Assembly (NCBI RefSeq): GCF_014217995.1
Contig: NZ_CP041617.1
Span: forward strand, 1,426,001 to 1,490,000
Source of the DNA: Campylobacter vulpis
Lineage (GTDB): Bacteria > Campylobacterota > Campylobacteria > Campylobacterales > Campylobacteraceae
Reading direction: 5' to 3'
Length of the DNA: 64,000 nucleotides
Shown: one piece after another, positions 1 through 8,988 of the stretch
Numbering within the stretch: the stretch's first letter is position 1
How the letters are laid out: each line of letters opens with the position of its first letter
Made by a program: the position numbers and the translations under genes
Notes under the pieces: generated by a model
The model's input: the letters and a program-made list of their open reading frames with translations, nothing else
What the model was told of the DNA's origin: nothing
The model's database searches: none

Positions 1-594
1 GTCCCCGTCCTTATCTAAAGCTCTTATATCATCAACTTGAGCGATGAAAAGTCTAGCATTATCCTCTCCATCGACACTGATATTGCCATTTTTATCCACA
101 TTAATATGCACAGCATTATTTCCTATGATAATGCCAGCGTTTTGAGGATTGTTAAAATAATTACTGCTTAAGACCTTATAGCCTTGTTTATTGACCAAAT
201 AGCCCTCATCATCAAGTTGAAAATTTCCGTCTTTTGTGAGTCTAATCTCTCCGTTTTTTGTTTGCACGAGGTAAAAGGTATCCTCCCTAGTCATCGCAAA
301 GTCTAAAGGATTATTGGTCGCTTTTAAAGAGCCTGTGCTAAAATCCGTGTAATCTTGCGAAATTTGAGGCACTCTATCAATAGTCGTATTGACAAAACGC
401 GCAGCGTCTTTTGTGTGATTTTCTATAGGTAGTTCGTCCTGAGTCTCTTTAAAAATCCTTTTAAAATCCGCAATAACCACATCATCACGCTTATATCCAC
501 TTGTGTTAATGTTTGCTAGGTTGTTTGTGATAACTTCGAGTTTATTAAACTGCGTTACCATTCCACCCGTTGCTTGATAATATCCATTTTGCAT
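1..594 (-). CDS. flgG2: Flagellar basal-body rod protein, FlgF/FlgG-like, 3' end outside window
   Basis: Partial gene: the start is inside the window and the C-terminus runs off the left edge, leaving 198 codons. The protein starts MQNGYYQATGGMV and has the rod/hook signature ITNNLANINTSGYKRDD near residues 20-40, the conserved N-terminal motif of axial flagellar proteins. It should be exported by the flagellar type III system and build the rod joining basal body to hook. The start is the ATG at 592-594, preceded by AGGTG. The Campylobacter paralogue I recall is named FlgG2 (FlgF position); the exact rod name is less certain than the family. Confidence 0.88.
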   Translation of the reverse strand, partial: MQNGYYQATGGMVTQFNKLEVITNNLANINTSGYKRDDVVIADFKRIFKETQDELPIENHTKDAARFVNTTIDRVPQISQDYTDFSTGSLKATNNPLDFAMTREDTFYLVQTKNGEIRLTKDGNFQLDDEGYLVNKQGYKVLSSNYFNNPQNAGIIIGNNAVHINVDKNGNISVDGEDNARLFIAQVDDIRALDKDGD

Positions 595-660
595 ATTTTC
601 ACCTATATTTTAAGATTTACAACTACTTTAGCAAAATGTGTTCCACTTTTTAAAAAGGCT

Positions 661-1470
661 TTATTTTGGGCGTTTAATGAGCTTAAAAGCAAAGTGAAGC
701 ATAAAAAAAAGACAAGAAATTCCTATAATGCAAGCCCCGCTTGAAAGATTGAAAATCGCACTTACAAATAAGCCAAGCACACAAAAAATGCTACTAATGC
801 AAGAAGAAATCATCATCATAGCCCCCAGTCTTTTAGCAAAAGATTCTGCTATAAAACTAGGGATACTAAGCATAGCCATAACTAAAATAAGCCCTACTAA
901 GCGTATAGAAATAACAATACAAAAGGCAAGTATTGCGATTAAAAGATAGTGAAAAAAGCTTGTATTTATGCCTTTAACCTTTGCAAATTCACTATCAAAA
1001 CTTAAAATTTCAAACTGCCTATAAAATAAAAATAGAAGTAAGATGAAGGCACCATCAACAAAAGCCATAAGCCACAAATCACTTGTCGAAACTGCCAAAA
1101 TAGAGCCAAATAAATACGCCATTAAATCACTATTTTGCCCCGGGCTTAAATCAATCAAAATAATCCCCACAGCCATTCCAAAAGCCCAAATTACAGCAAT
1201 AAAACTATCACTTCTGTGAGAATAATGTTTGCTTAAAAAGGCGACTAAAAAAGCTAAAAAAAGTGTAAAAATACTCGTGCTAAGTAAAATGGGTAAAGAG
1301 AAATAAATCGCCAAACCTATACCTCCAAAAGCTCCGTGCGTAATGCCTCCTGCCATAGAAAAGAGGCGATTTATCATCACTAAAACCCCCATAGCTCCAC
1401 AGGCAATGCTGACTAAAAGTGCAGCTAAAAGGGCGTTTTGAAAAAAGGTGTAGTTCAAAAGCTCAAGCAC
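661..1470 (-). CDS. znuB: Zinc ABC transporter permease, ZnuB family
   Basis: A hydrophobic 269-residue protein with about eight membrane segments, of normal length for the ABC-3 (ZnuB/MntB) permease family. It would form the inner-membrane channel for metal delivered by the binding protein encoded upstream. Family features include the early GGITHGAFGGIGLAIY segment and the SIRLVGLILVMAMLSIPSFIAESFA stretch, read in parts. It is last of a three-gene minus-strand operon and overlaps the ATPase gene by 8 bp, so translation is probably coupled. Zinc is inferred from the His-rich binding protein; manganese is possible but less likely. Confidence 0.9.
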   Translation of the reverse strand: MLELLNYTFFQNALLAALLVSIACGAMGVLVMINRLFSMAGGITHGAFGGIGLAIYFSLPILLSTSIFTLFLAFLVAFLSKHYSHRSDSFIAVIWAFGMAVGIILIDLSPGQNSDLMAYLFGSILAVSTSDLWLMAFVDGAFILLLFLFYRQFEILSFDSEFAKVKGINTSFFHYLLIAILAFCIVISIRLVGLILVMAMLSIPSFIAESFAKRLGAMMMISSCISSIFCVLGLFVSAIFNLSSGACIIGISCLFFMLHFAFKLIKRPK

Positions 1471-2290
1471 GATTTTGCCTAAAAGTTGTGATATTTTTTG
1501 ACATATTCTTGTTGCAATTTAAAATCTTACTTTCGCAATTTTGCTTTTTTTCGCACTGCAAACAATGCTCCAAACTCATCTCCACATCACAAAAATGCGT
1601 ATGATTTTCATATAAATGTTTTAAAAAAACGCTTTTTTGTTTTTCTTTTTTGTCATTTTTATGCAAAAAAAGCTCTTTGTTTAAATGTGCAATTTTATCA
1701 CTATAAGCAAGAACTAAATTAATATCGTGGCACACGACAACAATGCCTATTCCTTTATTATGCAAGGCACTTAGCATTTCAAAAATTTGCACCGCACTTT
1801 TACTATCAACACTTGCCGTTGGTTCATCTAAAATCAATAATTTGCATTTATCAACCAAAGCTCTAGCGATGAGAACTTTTTGCCTTTGTCCTCCGCTTAA
1901 GTCGTTAAAATTCTTATTCCAAAATTCTTCCATAGCTACGCTTTCGAGGGCTTTTAAGGCTTTTTTTTTATCTTCTTTTGTGTAAAAACCAAAAATTTTT
2001 TGTCCTACAAGTCCCATCAAAACGATTTCAAGCACACGCGCATTGAAATTTGTATTAATAAGGCTTTGTTGCGGAACATAGGCAATTTCATTTTTTTGGA
2101 GATTAAAAAATTCAATTTGCTTTTTAAAATCTAAAAGTCCTAAAATAAGCTTTAAAAGCGTGGATTTTCCTGCACCATTTGCACCGATGATGGAAAGAAA
2201 TTCGCGGCTATCGTAGCTAAGGTTGATATTTTTTAAAATTTCTTCTTTGTCATAGCTATAATTTAAATTGTTAATTTTAAAATAAAGCAT
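1463..2290 (-). CDS. znuC: Zinc ABC transporter ATP-binding protein, ZnuC family
   Basis: ABC ATPase of 275 residues powering the zinc importer. Walker A is GANGAGKST (about residues 36-44), the signature is LSGGQRQKV (about 132-140), and Walker B is LLILDEP followed by TASVD. The Q-loop region reads AYVPQQ. After the ATPase core there is an unusual tail of roughly 45 residues with HTHFCDVEMSLEHCLQC and further cysteines (six in all), which could bind metal and report zinc status; that role is inference. The ATG directly abuts the znuA stop and the 3' end overlaps znuB, giving one tight operon. Confidence 0.92.
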   Translation of the reverse strand: MLYFKINNLNYSYDKEEILKNINLSYDSREFLSIIGANGAGKSTLLKLILGLLDFKKQIEFFNLQKNEIAYVPQQSLINTNFNARVLEIVLMGLVGQKIFGFYTKEDKKKALKALESVAMEEFWNKNFNDLSGGQRQKVLIARALVDKCKLLILDEPTASVDSKSAVQIFEMLSALHNKGIGIVVVCHDINLVLAYSDKIAHLNKELFLHKNDKKEKQKSVFLKHLYENHTHFCDVEMSLEHCLQCEKKQNCESKILNCNKNMSKNITTFRQNRA

Positions 2291-3123
2291 TAAAGTGCCT
2301 TTTTCAAAGCTTCAACGCTTTTTAAAAGCTCCTTATCCCAGTCTTTTGCAAGATGATTAATCATCACAATTTTAGCACCGCACTCCTTAGCTAAAACCTT
2401 TGCAGCATTTTCAGGAAAGCCTGGCTGCACGAAAATGACCTTGATATTTTCCTCTCTTGCTTTTTTGATAATGCGTTTTAAATCACTGATTTTAGGCTCT
2501 TTTCCTGCTATTTCTACTGGAATTTGTTCTAAACGATAGCGTTTTGCAAAATACGCCCAAGAAGGGTGATAAACGATAAATTTGCGATTTTTTACCCCTT
2601 TTAATTCTTCATTGATTTGTAAATTTAGGTCTTCTAATTCTTTATGAAAATTTTGCAAATTGTTTTCATACATTTTTGCATTTTGTGGATATTTTTCTTT
2701 TAGGGCTGTGGCTATGTTTGTCGCTAGAGTTTTGACCAAAATAGGATCTAACCAAGTGTGGATATCTTTAGCGTGGTCGTGGTCGTGATGTTCATGCTCT
2801 TCTTCAAATTCTAAAAAATGAATATTTTTTTGTGTATTTACAATGCTTAAATTTGGAAAATTACGCTTAAATTTATCCAAAAAAACTTTTTCAAATTCCA
2901 AACCCATTGTAAAATAAAGATCGCTTTTTTCAAGTTTGCTAAGATGAGATGTCTTAAATTCAAAGGTATGTTCATCGCTATTTTGCGGTAAGAGTGTGTT
3001 AATTTCTACACTATCTCCTGCGATTTTTTTTACAAAAAATTCCTGCGGAGCTATGCTAACACTTGCTACAGGTTTTGCGACTAAAAAACTAAGATTTAAG
3101 AGTAAAAAAAGTAGAATTTTCAT
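2290..3123 (-). CDS. znuA: Zinc ABC transporter periplasmic binding protein, ZnuA family
   Basis: Substrate-binding lipocalin-like cluster A-I protein of 277 residues with a cleavable signal peptide (MKILLFLLLNLSFLVAKP). It captures zinc in the periplasm. The family's metal site is visible: His in NSDEHTFE, the His/Asp-rich loop HEHHDHDHAKD followed by IHTWLDP, and VYHPSWAYFAKRY. First gene of the znuABC operon and divergent from a chemoreceptor gene. The start is the ATG at 3121-3123 behind AAGGAAAAC. A consensus -10 box and a 15-bp palindrome lie just upstream, suggesting metal-responsive repression. Confidence 0.93.
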   Translation of the reverse strand: MKILLFLLLNLSFLVAKPVASVSIAPQEFFVKKIAGDSVEINTLLPQNSDEHTFEFKTSHLSKLEKSDLYFTMGLEFEKVFLDKFKRNFPNLSIVNTQKNIHFLEFEEEHEHHDHDHAKDIHTWLDPILVKTLATNIATALKEKYPQNAKMYENNLQNFHKELEDLNLQINEELKGVKNRKFIVYHPSWAYFAKRYRLEQIPVEIAGKEPKISDLKRIIKKAREENIKVIFVQPGFPENAAKVLAKECGAKIVMINHLAKDWDKELLKSVEALKKAL

Positions 3124-3155
3124 TGTTTTCCTTGAAATAAATTTTTAAAAGCAAA

Positions 3156-3194
3156 ATTATACAAAATTACCCTTAAAAAGCCTTAATTTAAGGC
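3156..3194 (-). promoter_or_regulatory. znuA promoter with palindromic candidate operator
   Basis: On the minus strand a perfect extended -10 (TGTATAAT, core at 3156-3161) lies about 33 bp before the znuA start. The perfect 7-1-7 palindrome GCCTTAATTTAAGGC at 3180-3194 would sit over the -35 region, where a repressor would block RNA polymerase. Placement before a zinc importer fits a Fur-family (Zur-like) site, but the regulator is not known from this window. Confidence 0.55.
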
Positions 3195-3281
3195 AAATTT
3201 ACAAAAAAAAAAAAAACAAATAAATTTTTAAGAAAGATTGTAATAAAATTGCGACCTTGTAAAAATTTCAAGGAGAATTGC

Positions 3282-5276
3282 ATGATGAAAACACTAAGTG
3301 GCAAACTTTTAGCCTGTGTTGTGGCGATTTTTATTGTGGTAATTGGTGTGATTATGACTTATAGTTATATCTCAAGCTCAAGTCAAATTTCTACACTTTT
3401 TAAAAGTATCCAAAAGGGTATTTTAGACGCTTCTTACACTACGATAAATATCACAATGAATGTTGAAGCGAACCAGCATTTAAGTGCTGTGGCGGAGCAA
3501 ATTGCAGCGATTGATAAAAACGATGTTATAGCACAAAGACGTGTTTTGATGACGACAGAAGAGCTTATTAAGTATCCTTCTATGTATATTGTTTATGAAA
3601 ATGACGGAAAGGTGATTTTGCAAGATTATCATCCTGAAGTAGGCATTGAGAATTTATCCTCAAATTTCGATGATGTAGGCTTGGATTTAAGAGATAGATT
3701 TTGGTATAAAGAAACCAAAGCAAAAAAGTCAGGAATCATCTCATCGACTTATATCTCAAGTGCTGGAAACTACAAAAATCAAAGACTTGCAACGGCGACT
3801 TATCCTATCATTAAAAACGGCGAGTTTATCGGCGTTATCGGTATGGATTTATTTGTGGGCGATTTTCAAAAAAGATTTGAGAATTTTGAAAGAGAAGAAT
3901 TACCTGGACTTGATGTTTATATCACAGACGCAGATGGTAAAATTTTCTCTCATAAAGACCAAAAAATCGTAGAAAGCACCACTCCAATCGAAGCTGAGAT
4001 AGCCTTGCAAGCGGCTTTAAAAAATTCACTCGAGGGCGAGTTTTCTTATGTCAGTAATGGTAAAGAAAGAGTAGGCTTTTACAAGCAGTTTCCTTTCGGC
4101 TGGACCATAGTCTCTGCAACAACGAAAAGCGACTACACAGACGCGATTAATAAACAGTTTTTCATCAGCACGGCGATTTCTTTAATTCTACTTGTCGTGG
4201 GTGCGATGTTTTTAGTGATATTCATTAAAAAACTTGTCGCTCCAATTAGCTCCATCCAATCCGGTCTCAACTCCTTCTTTGATTTCATCAATCATAAAAC
4301 ACAAGATATCTCCACCATCAACATAAAAACAAATGATGAATTCGGTCAAATGGCAGCCGCCATTAACCAAAACATTCAAGCCACCAAAGAAGGCTTAGAC
4401 CAAGATAAACAAGCTGTTAAAGAAAGTGTTACCACAGTAGGCATAGTTGAAAACGGAGATTTAACAGCAAGAATCACAGCTAATCCTAGAAACCCACAAC
4501 TCATAGAACTTAAAAGTGTGCTTAATAATCTCCTTGATGTCTTACAAACTAAAGTGGGTAAAGATATGAATAAAATCCACTCTATCTTTGAAGAATTTAA
4601 AAGCTTAGATTTTAGAAACAAAATAGAAAATGCCACAGGTAGTGTAGAAGTAACCACTAATGCCCTAGGCGAAGAAATCATCAAAATGCTTAAACAAAGT
4701 TCTGATTTTGCAAATTCTTTAGCCAATGAAAGCTCCAAACTTCAAAACGCTGTGCAAAATTTAACTTCAAGCTCAAATTCTCAAGCTGCTTCTTTAGAAG
4801 AAACTGCTGCTGCTTTAGAAGAGATTACCTCCTCTATGCAAAATGTCTCTCAAAAAACCAGTGATGTGATTACTCAAAGTGAAGAGATTAAAAATGTTAC
4901 AGGCATTATAGGTGATATAGCTGATCAAATCAATCTTCTAGCCCTTAATGCTGCCATAGAAGCAGCACGTGCAGGAGAACACGGAAGAGGCTTTGCCGTC
5001 GTGGCTGATGAAGTGAGAAAACTAGCTGAAAGAACCCAAAAGTCTTTAAGTGAGATAGAAGCAAATACTAACTTACTTGTTCAATCTATCAATGATATGG
5101 CAGAAAGCATTAAGGAACAAACTGCTGGTATTACACAGATTAATGAAAGTGTGGCTCAAATAGACCAAACCACTAAGGATAATGTGGAAATTGCTAATGA
5201 AAGTGCCATCATCTCTAACACAGTAAGCGACATCGCTACAAATATCCTTGAAGATGTGAAGAAGAAGAAGTTTTAA
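3282..5276 (+). CDS. Methyl-accepting chemotaxis protein with periplasmic dCACHE sensor
   Basis: Transmembrane chemoreceptor of 664 residues: an N-terminal membrane segment (about residues 8-30), a periplasmic double-CACHE-type sensor (about 35-295, with [18 protein letters not shown] and an IGVIGMD strand), a second membrane segment near 305-325, a linker, and a signalling hairpin with the conserved tip [19 protein letters not shown] and EVRKLAERT. It controls CheA/CheW and so flagellar rotation; the ligand cannot be read off. The start is the ATG at 3282 (or 3285) behind AAGGAG; an upstream TTG lacks such a site. From base 4254 on it appears identical to the receptor at 49496-51472. It sits beside znuA like C. 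jejuni Tlp2 (Cj0144, from memory). Confidence 0.93.
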   Translation: MMKTLSGKLLACVVAIFIVVIGVIMTYSYISSSSQISTLFKSIQKGILDASYTTINITMNVEANQHLSAVAEQIAAIDKNDVIAQRRVLMTTEELIKYPSMYIVYENDGKVILQDYHPEVGIENLSSNFDDVGLDLRDRFWYKETKAKKSGIISSTYISSAGNYKNQRLATATYPIIKNGEFIGVIGMDLFVGDFQKRFENFEREELPGLDVYITDADGKIFSHKDQKIVESTTPIEAEIALQAALKNSLEGEFSYVSNGKERVGFYKQFPFGWTIVSATTKSDYTDAINKQFFISTAISLILLVVGAMFLVIFIKKLVAPISSIQSGLNSFFDFINHKTQDISTINIKTNDEFGQMAAAINQNIQATKEGLDQDKQAVKESVTTVGIVENGDLTARITANPRNPQLIELKSVLNNLLDVLQTKVGKDMNKIHSIFEEFKSLDFRNKIENATGSVEVTTNALGEEIIKMLKQSSDFANSLANESSKLQNAVQNLTSSSNSQAASLEETAAALEEITSSMQNVSQKTSDVITQSEEIKNVTGIIGDIADQINLLALNAAIEAARAGEHGRGFAVVADEVRKLAERTQKSLSEIEANTNLLVQSINDMAESIKEQTAGITQINESVAQIDQTTKDNVEIANESAIISNTVSDIATNILEDVKKKKF

Positions 5277-5292
5277 AAAATTTTAGTTTATA
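4254..5292 (+). repeat. 1039-bp direct repeat, copy 1 (chemoreceptor signalling half)
   Basis: From 4254 to 5292 the sequence matches 50450-51488 (offset 46196) without a difference that I could find by eye. It covers the cytoplasmic half of the chemoreceptor, the stop codon and 16 bp beyond. The identity begins abruptly just after the second membrane segment and stops abruptly after TTTAGTTTATA. Identity in non-coding and silent positions implies recent gene conversion or duplication rather than protein-level conservation. Confidence 0.93.
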
Positions 5293-5304
5293 TCCACTCT
5301 TTAT

Positions 5305-5328
5305 AACCTCCACTTTTTTGTGGGGGTT
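5305..5328. terminator. Hairpin between convergent genes
   Basis: A nine-pair stem AACCTCCAC/GTGGGGGTT (one G-U pair) with a TTTTTT loop lies 29 bp after the chemoreceptor stop and 4 bp before the end of the convergent gene at 5332. It lacks a strong following T-run on the plus strand, so it is probably a modest two-way terminator. Confidence 0.5.
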
Positions 5329-5331
5329 AAA

Positions 5332-5790
5332 CTACCAAATGTAAAGTATTGAGATAGCAATGAGAAATATTAAAGCATATTTCCAAAATTTACTTTTTTC
5401 TATGCTTTTACAATGTTGAAGTTTAAAAGAATTTTTGTCAAAAAGCATCGTTTGTAAAATCGTATGCATCTCGTTATCAATTTGCGCTAAGGATTGTGTC
5501 CCATTTTCATAAGTGAAAATAATGGTAAAAGTTGGTTGATTTCCTGCAGCCGTAGCACCTACGATAGCACCAGCTGGGTTAATCATATTTCCTATAATTG
5601 CTCCAAAAATAGTTTCAGTAAGTTTTTTAGAACTATCCTTATCTTTAAGTTCAAAGGAAGCTATGTTTGAGAGATAAAATTTCTCCGGATTATTTTTAGG
5701 TCCTTTCATTTGTTTCATTTCGTCGCAATTTTTAACATAGCGGTATTCATTTCCTGCGTAAGCACCAGATAATATCTTGATTTTTGCCAT
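5332..5790 (-). CDS. Hypothetical protein with glycine/alanine-rich segment and C-terminal membrane anchor
   Basis: I do not recognise this 152-residue protein. The N-terminus (MAKIKILSGAYAGNEYRYV) reads like a small beta-rich domain. The middle has IFGAIIGNMINPAGAIVGATAAGN, read in parts, a Gly/Ala-rich stretch of the kind found in glycine-zipper membrane insertions. The C-terminus is a single hydrophobic helix (YALIFLIAISILYIW) preceded by Lys/Cys residues, so the protein is probably tail-anchored in the inner membrane. The start has AAGGAAAAAT before ATG. It lies between a chromosomal chemoreceptor and the T4SS operon, so whether it belongs to the island or the backbone is unclear. Confidence 0.65.
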   Translation of the reverse strand: MAKIKILSGAYAGNEYRYVKNCDEMKQMKGPKNNPEKFYLSNIASFELKDKDSSKKLTETIFGAIIGNMINPAGAIVGATAAGNQPTFTIIFTYENGTQSLAQIDNEMHTILQTMLFDKNSFKLQHCKSIEKSKFWKYALIFLIAISILYIW

Positions 5791-5928
5791 ATTTTTCCTT
5801 TATGAAAATTAACATTTAGAGAAGAAAAAATAGCAAAAAAAAAAAAAATAAAAAGTAAATAATTAAGTTTATAAATTTAAGAAAGTTGAAAATAAAAGGA
5901 CATTTAATTTTAAATTTTAGGAGAAACA

Positions 5929-6192
5929 ATGAGAACAAAACTACTATTATTCATTTTATTTAGCCCTATATTTTTATTTGGTGCTGGTGGAATAGATAAA
6001 GTTAATACTTTTTTGCAGAATTTAAGCACAGCTTTCTATGCTATTGGCGTATTTATACTTACTATTGCAATTATGTGGGGTGGTTCTAAAATAATGTTTC
6101 AAGGACAAACACTTAGAGAGGTTGCTCCTATTTTTATCGGTGGTATTCTTTTTGGTTCGGCTTCGGCACTTGCTGGTTATTTTATTTCATAA
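5929..6192 (+). CDS. virB2: VirB2-like major pilin of type IV secretion system
   Basis: First gene of the T4SS operon. It encodes an 87-residue protein with a signal sequence (MRTKLLLFILFSPIFLFGAGG) and two hydrophobic helices separated by a short polar turn (KIMFQGQTLREVAP), the standard plan of TrbC/VirB2 pilin subunits. Mature subunits would polymerise into the conjugation or secretion pilus. The ATG follows TTAGGAG. Position directly before the VirB3-VirB4 gene supports the call, since sequence conservation in this family is weak. The upstream region carries an A14 run at 5835-5848. Confidence 0.85.
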   Translation: MRTKLLLFILFSPIFLFGAGGIDKVNTFLQNLSTAFYAIGVFILTIAIMWGGSKIMFQGQTLREVAPIFIGGILFGSASALAGYFIS

Positions 6193-6210
6193 CTTGCAAC
6201 AGGATTAAAA

Positions 6211-8979
6211 ATGCAGAAAAATCCACTTTTCAAAGGCTTAACTCGTCCTCCTATGATTTTTGGTGTTCCTATGACACCTCTTGTTATGGCAATGGGAGGC
6301 ATTTTATTGCTTGCGTTTTATAGTCAAAATATCTTTTTAATTGCTTTTGCAATTCCTGTATTTTTCATTATGAAAGCAATGACAAAAAGAGATGATTTTA
6401 TTTTCCGCTTGATGTTTTTAAAGATGAGATTTTTCTCTAATCCCGCTTCTAAGAATTACTATAAGGTTAAAACATATAGCACAAATTCTTATAGACAAAT
6501 GCCAAAAAACTCAAATTTTCCAAAAATATCAGTTTTTGGACTGAACGCAGAACCTAGTTTTGAAAAGCTTATTCCCTTTTCATCTTTAATTAGTGATTCT
6601 GTGGTGATTACAAAAGATTATTTTTTGATGACAACTTGGGAAGTTGGTGGAATTAGTTTTGAAGCTGAGGAAGATGATGAATTGGATATGAAAAATGATC
6701 TTTTAAATATGTTATTTAAATCTTTCGCAAATGAGCCTGTAAGTTTTTATTTTCATAATTGTAGATATTCTATTGAAGATAAATTGACTTCAAAATTTAA
6801 CAACGCTTTTTTAGAAGAAATTGATAAAAAATATTATGAATCTTTCAAACAGGGAACACTTAGAAAAAATTCTTTATATCTAACTCTAATCTTTAATCCC
6901 TTAAAGGTAAAAATTGAAAAAACAACATTTCTAAAAAGCTCTTTTGAAAGCAAAAGAAAGGCAATTAGCTTATTTTTAATTAAATTTAGCGAATTTACCG
7001 ATAGATTGGAAGCAAATATCAAAGATTTTAATCCAAAACGATTAAAAACATATTTAAAAGATGATAAAACTTACTCAAAACAATTAGAGTTTTACAACTA
7101 TCTACTCGGTGGAAAAATTAATCCCGTAAGAGTCTTAAAAGCTCCTATACATCAATATTTAAATGGCAATTTACAAAACATACAATTTGGACACGAAACT
7201 ATTCAAATTAATAGCAATGATGGTGTAAAAAGATTTGCTAGATGTATTGAAATTAAAGATTACACAAATGAAACCTTTTCGGGTATTTTAGATATTTTGA
7301 TGTATTTAGATATTGAATATATCATCACTCAAAGCTTTTCACCTATTCCTAGAATAGACGCAAAATCCGCAATATCTAGACAAAAAAAGCAGCTCATAGC
7401 AACTGAAGATGATGGATTTTCACAAGTAGAGCAAATTGATGAAGCTTTAGACCAGCTCACAAATGGGGAGATTTCTTTTGGAAAATACCATTTTTCAATT
7501 CTTGTTTATGGAGATAGCTTAAAAGAGTGTAAAGATAATGCAAATCGAGTCATTACAAAGATGAATGAATTAGGATTTGCAGTAACACTAGCAAACATTG
7601 CCCTAAGTGCAACTTTCTTTTCGCAACTACCATCAAATTTTGCCATACGCCCAAGAATTAATCTTATTTCATCGCTTAATTATTCCTCATTAATAGCTTT
7701 ACATAATTTTTCTATGGGGAAAAGAGATAAAAATTGCTGGGGTGATGCTGTAAGCATACTCAAAACTCCTAATAAACAGCCTTATTATTTTAACTTTCAT
7801 CAAAACTCTGGAGTTAATAAAAATGATTTTGGAGAGCTATTTTTAGCAAATACCTTAATATTAGGTCAAAGTGGCGGTGGTAAAACCGTGTTTATGAATT
7901 TTATCGTCAATCAAATGCTTAAATATGCAAATAAAGACACTTTCCCTGATGATATACCACAAGAAAATAGAAAATTTACAGCCATTTACTTGGATAAAGA
8001 CAAAGGAGCTTTAGGCAATATTTTATGTGCAGGTGGCAGATATATTAGCATTGAAAATGGCAAGCCCACAGGATTTAATCCTTTTATGGTTGAAAGCACA
8101 CAAGAAAATATAAGACAACTCCAAACCCTAATGAAGCTTTTAGTTACTAGAAATAATGAAATCCTTACAACTAGAGAAGAGGAAATGCTTAATAATGCAG
8201 TCAATTCTCTTATGAAAGGCTTTGAAAGGGAGGAGAGAAAATATCCTATCTCTTTGCTACTTGAAAATTTAACAGAAAATGTAGATGATGACAATTCTCT
8301 AAAATCAAGATTAGCACTTTTTAAAAAAGGCAAACAATTTGGCTGGGTATTTGATAATGAATTTGACAATTTAGACTTCCCTGATGAAATTAATCTATTT
8401 GGCATTGATGGCACAGAATTCCTTGATGATAAAGATGTATCAGGGATACTTAGTTATTACATTCTTTGGCGTGTGATGAGTTTAGCAGATGGTAGAAGAC
8501 TTTGTATTGATATAGATGAGGCTTGGAAGTGGCTTGAAAATGACATCGTGCAAGAAGAAGTTAAAAATAAATTTAAAACCATTAGAAAACAAAATGGCTT
8601 TCTAAGATTAGCAACGCAAAGCGTGGAAGACTTTTTAAAACTTAAAAACGCAACAACACTTATAGAACAATCCGCAACAATGGTATTTTTACCTAATCCA
8701 AAAGCTAAAGAAGAAGAATATGTAAAAGGAATAGGCTTAAGCTATGATGAGTATATGATTATTAAAGGGTTTAAACCCTCAAAAAGACAATTTTTAATCA
8801 AAAGACAAGATGAAAAAGTTATTTGCACTTTGGATTTAAGCTCTTTAGGCAATGAGAATTTAAAAATTCTCTCCACAGGAACAGCTCATATAGACACCAT
8901 AGAAAAAATATTTGCACAAAATCATAAAAGCCTTGATGAGAAAGTGGCAGAGCTTAAAGAATTTTATAGGAATTCATAG
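6211..8979 (+). CDS. virB4: VirB3-VirB4 fusion, T4SS ATPase
   Basis: A 922-residue fusion. Residues 1 to about 75 (LFKGLTRPPMIFGVPMTPL, then two membrane helices) are VirB3-like; the rest is the VirB4/CagE ATPase. Walker A is LGQSGGGKTVF (about residue 550) and Walker B is LCIDIDEAW (about residue 765). VirB4 energises pilus assembly and substrate transfer at the inner membrane. Such fusions are known in Campylobacter plasmid T4SS (CmgB3/4, from memory) and other species. The ORF is intact and full length, so the machine looks functional. ATG follows an AGGA site 18 bp after virB2. Confidence 0.95.
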   Translation: MQKNPLFKGLTRPPMIFGVPMTPLVMAMGGILLLAFYSQNIFLIAFAIPVFFIMKAMTKRDDFIFRLMFLKMRFFSNPASKNYYKVKTYSTNSYRQMPKNSNFPKISVFGLNAEPSFEKLIPFSSLISDSVVITKDYFLMTTWEVGGISFEAEEDDELDMKNDLLNMLFKSFANEPVSFYFHNCRYSIEDKLTSKFNNAFLEEIDKKYYESFKQGTLRKNSLYLTLIFNPLKVKIEKTTFLKSSFESKRKAISLFLIKFSEFTDRLEANIKDFNPKRLKTYLKDDKTYSKQLEFYNYLLGGKINPVRVLKAPIHQYLNGNLQNIQFGHETIQINSNDGVKRFARCIEIKDYTNETFSGILDILMYLDIEYIITQSFSPIPRIDAKSAISRQKKQLIATEDDGFSQVEQIDEALDQLTNGEISFGKYHFSILVYGDSLKECKDNANRVITKMNELGFAVTLANIALSATFFSQLPSNFAIRPRINLISSLNYSSLIALHNFSMGKRDKNCWGDAVSILKTPNKQPYYFNFHQNSGVNKNDFGELFLANTLILGQSGGGKTVFMNFIVNQMLKYANKDTFPDDIPQENRKFTAIYLDKDKGALGNILCAGGRYISIENGKPTGFNPFMVESTQENIRQLQTLMKLLVTRNNEILTTREEEMLNNAVNSLMKGFEREERKYPISLLLENLTENVDDDNSLKSRLALFKKGKQFGWVFDNEFDNLDFPDEINLFGIDGTEFLDDKDVSGILSYYILWRVMSLADGRRLCIDIDEAWKWLENDIVQEEVKNKFKTIRKQNGFLRLATQSVEDFLKLKNATTLIEQSATMVFLPNPKAKEEEYVKGIGLSYDEYMIIKGFKPSKRQFLIKRQDEKVICTLDLSSLGNENLKILSTGTAHIDTIEKIFAQNHKSLDEKVAELKEFYRNS

Positions 8980-8988
8980 GGGTTATAA

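Noticed and set aside
4376-4738. 120-codon minus-strand ORF within the chemoreceptor, repeated exactly at 50572-50934
   Set aside because: It is antisense to the shared signalling half; its duplication simply follows the 1039-bp repeat. No ribosome site was seen.
4254-5292. Insertion sequence or transposon as the cause of the long repeats
   Set aside because: Neither the 1039-bp nor the 478-bp repeat has terminal inverted repeats, target duplications or a transposase; gene conversion or duplication fits better.
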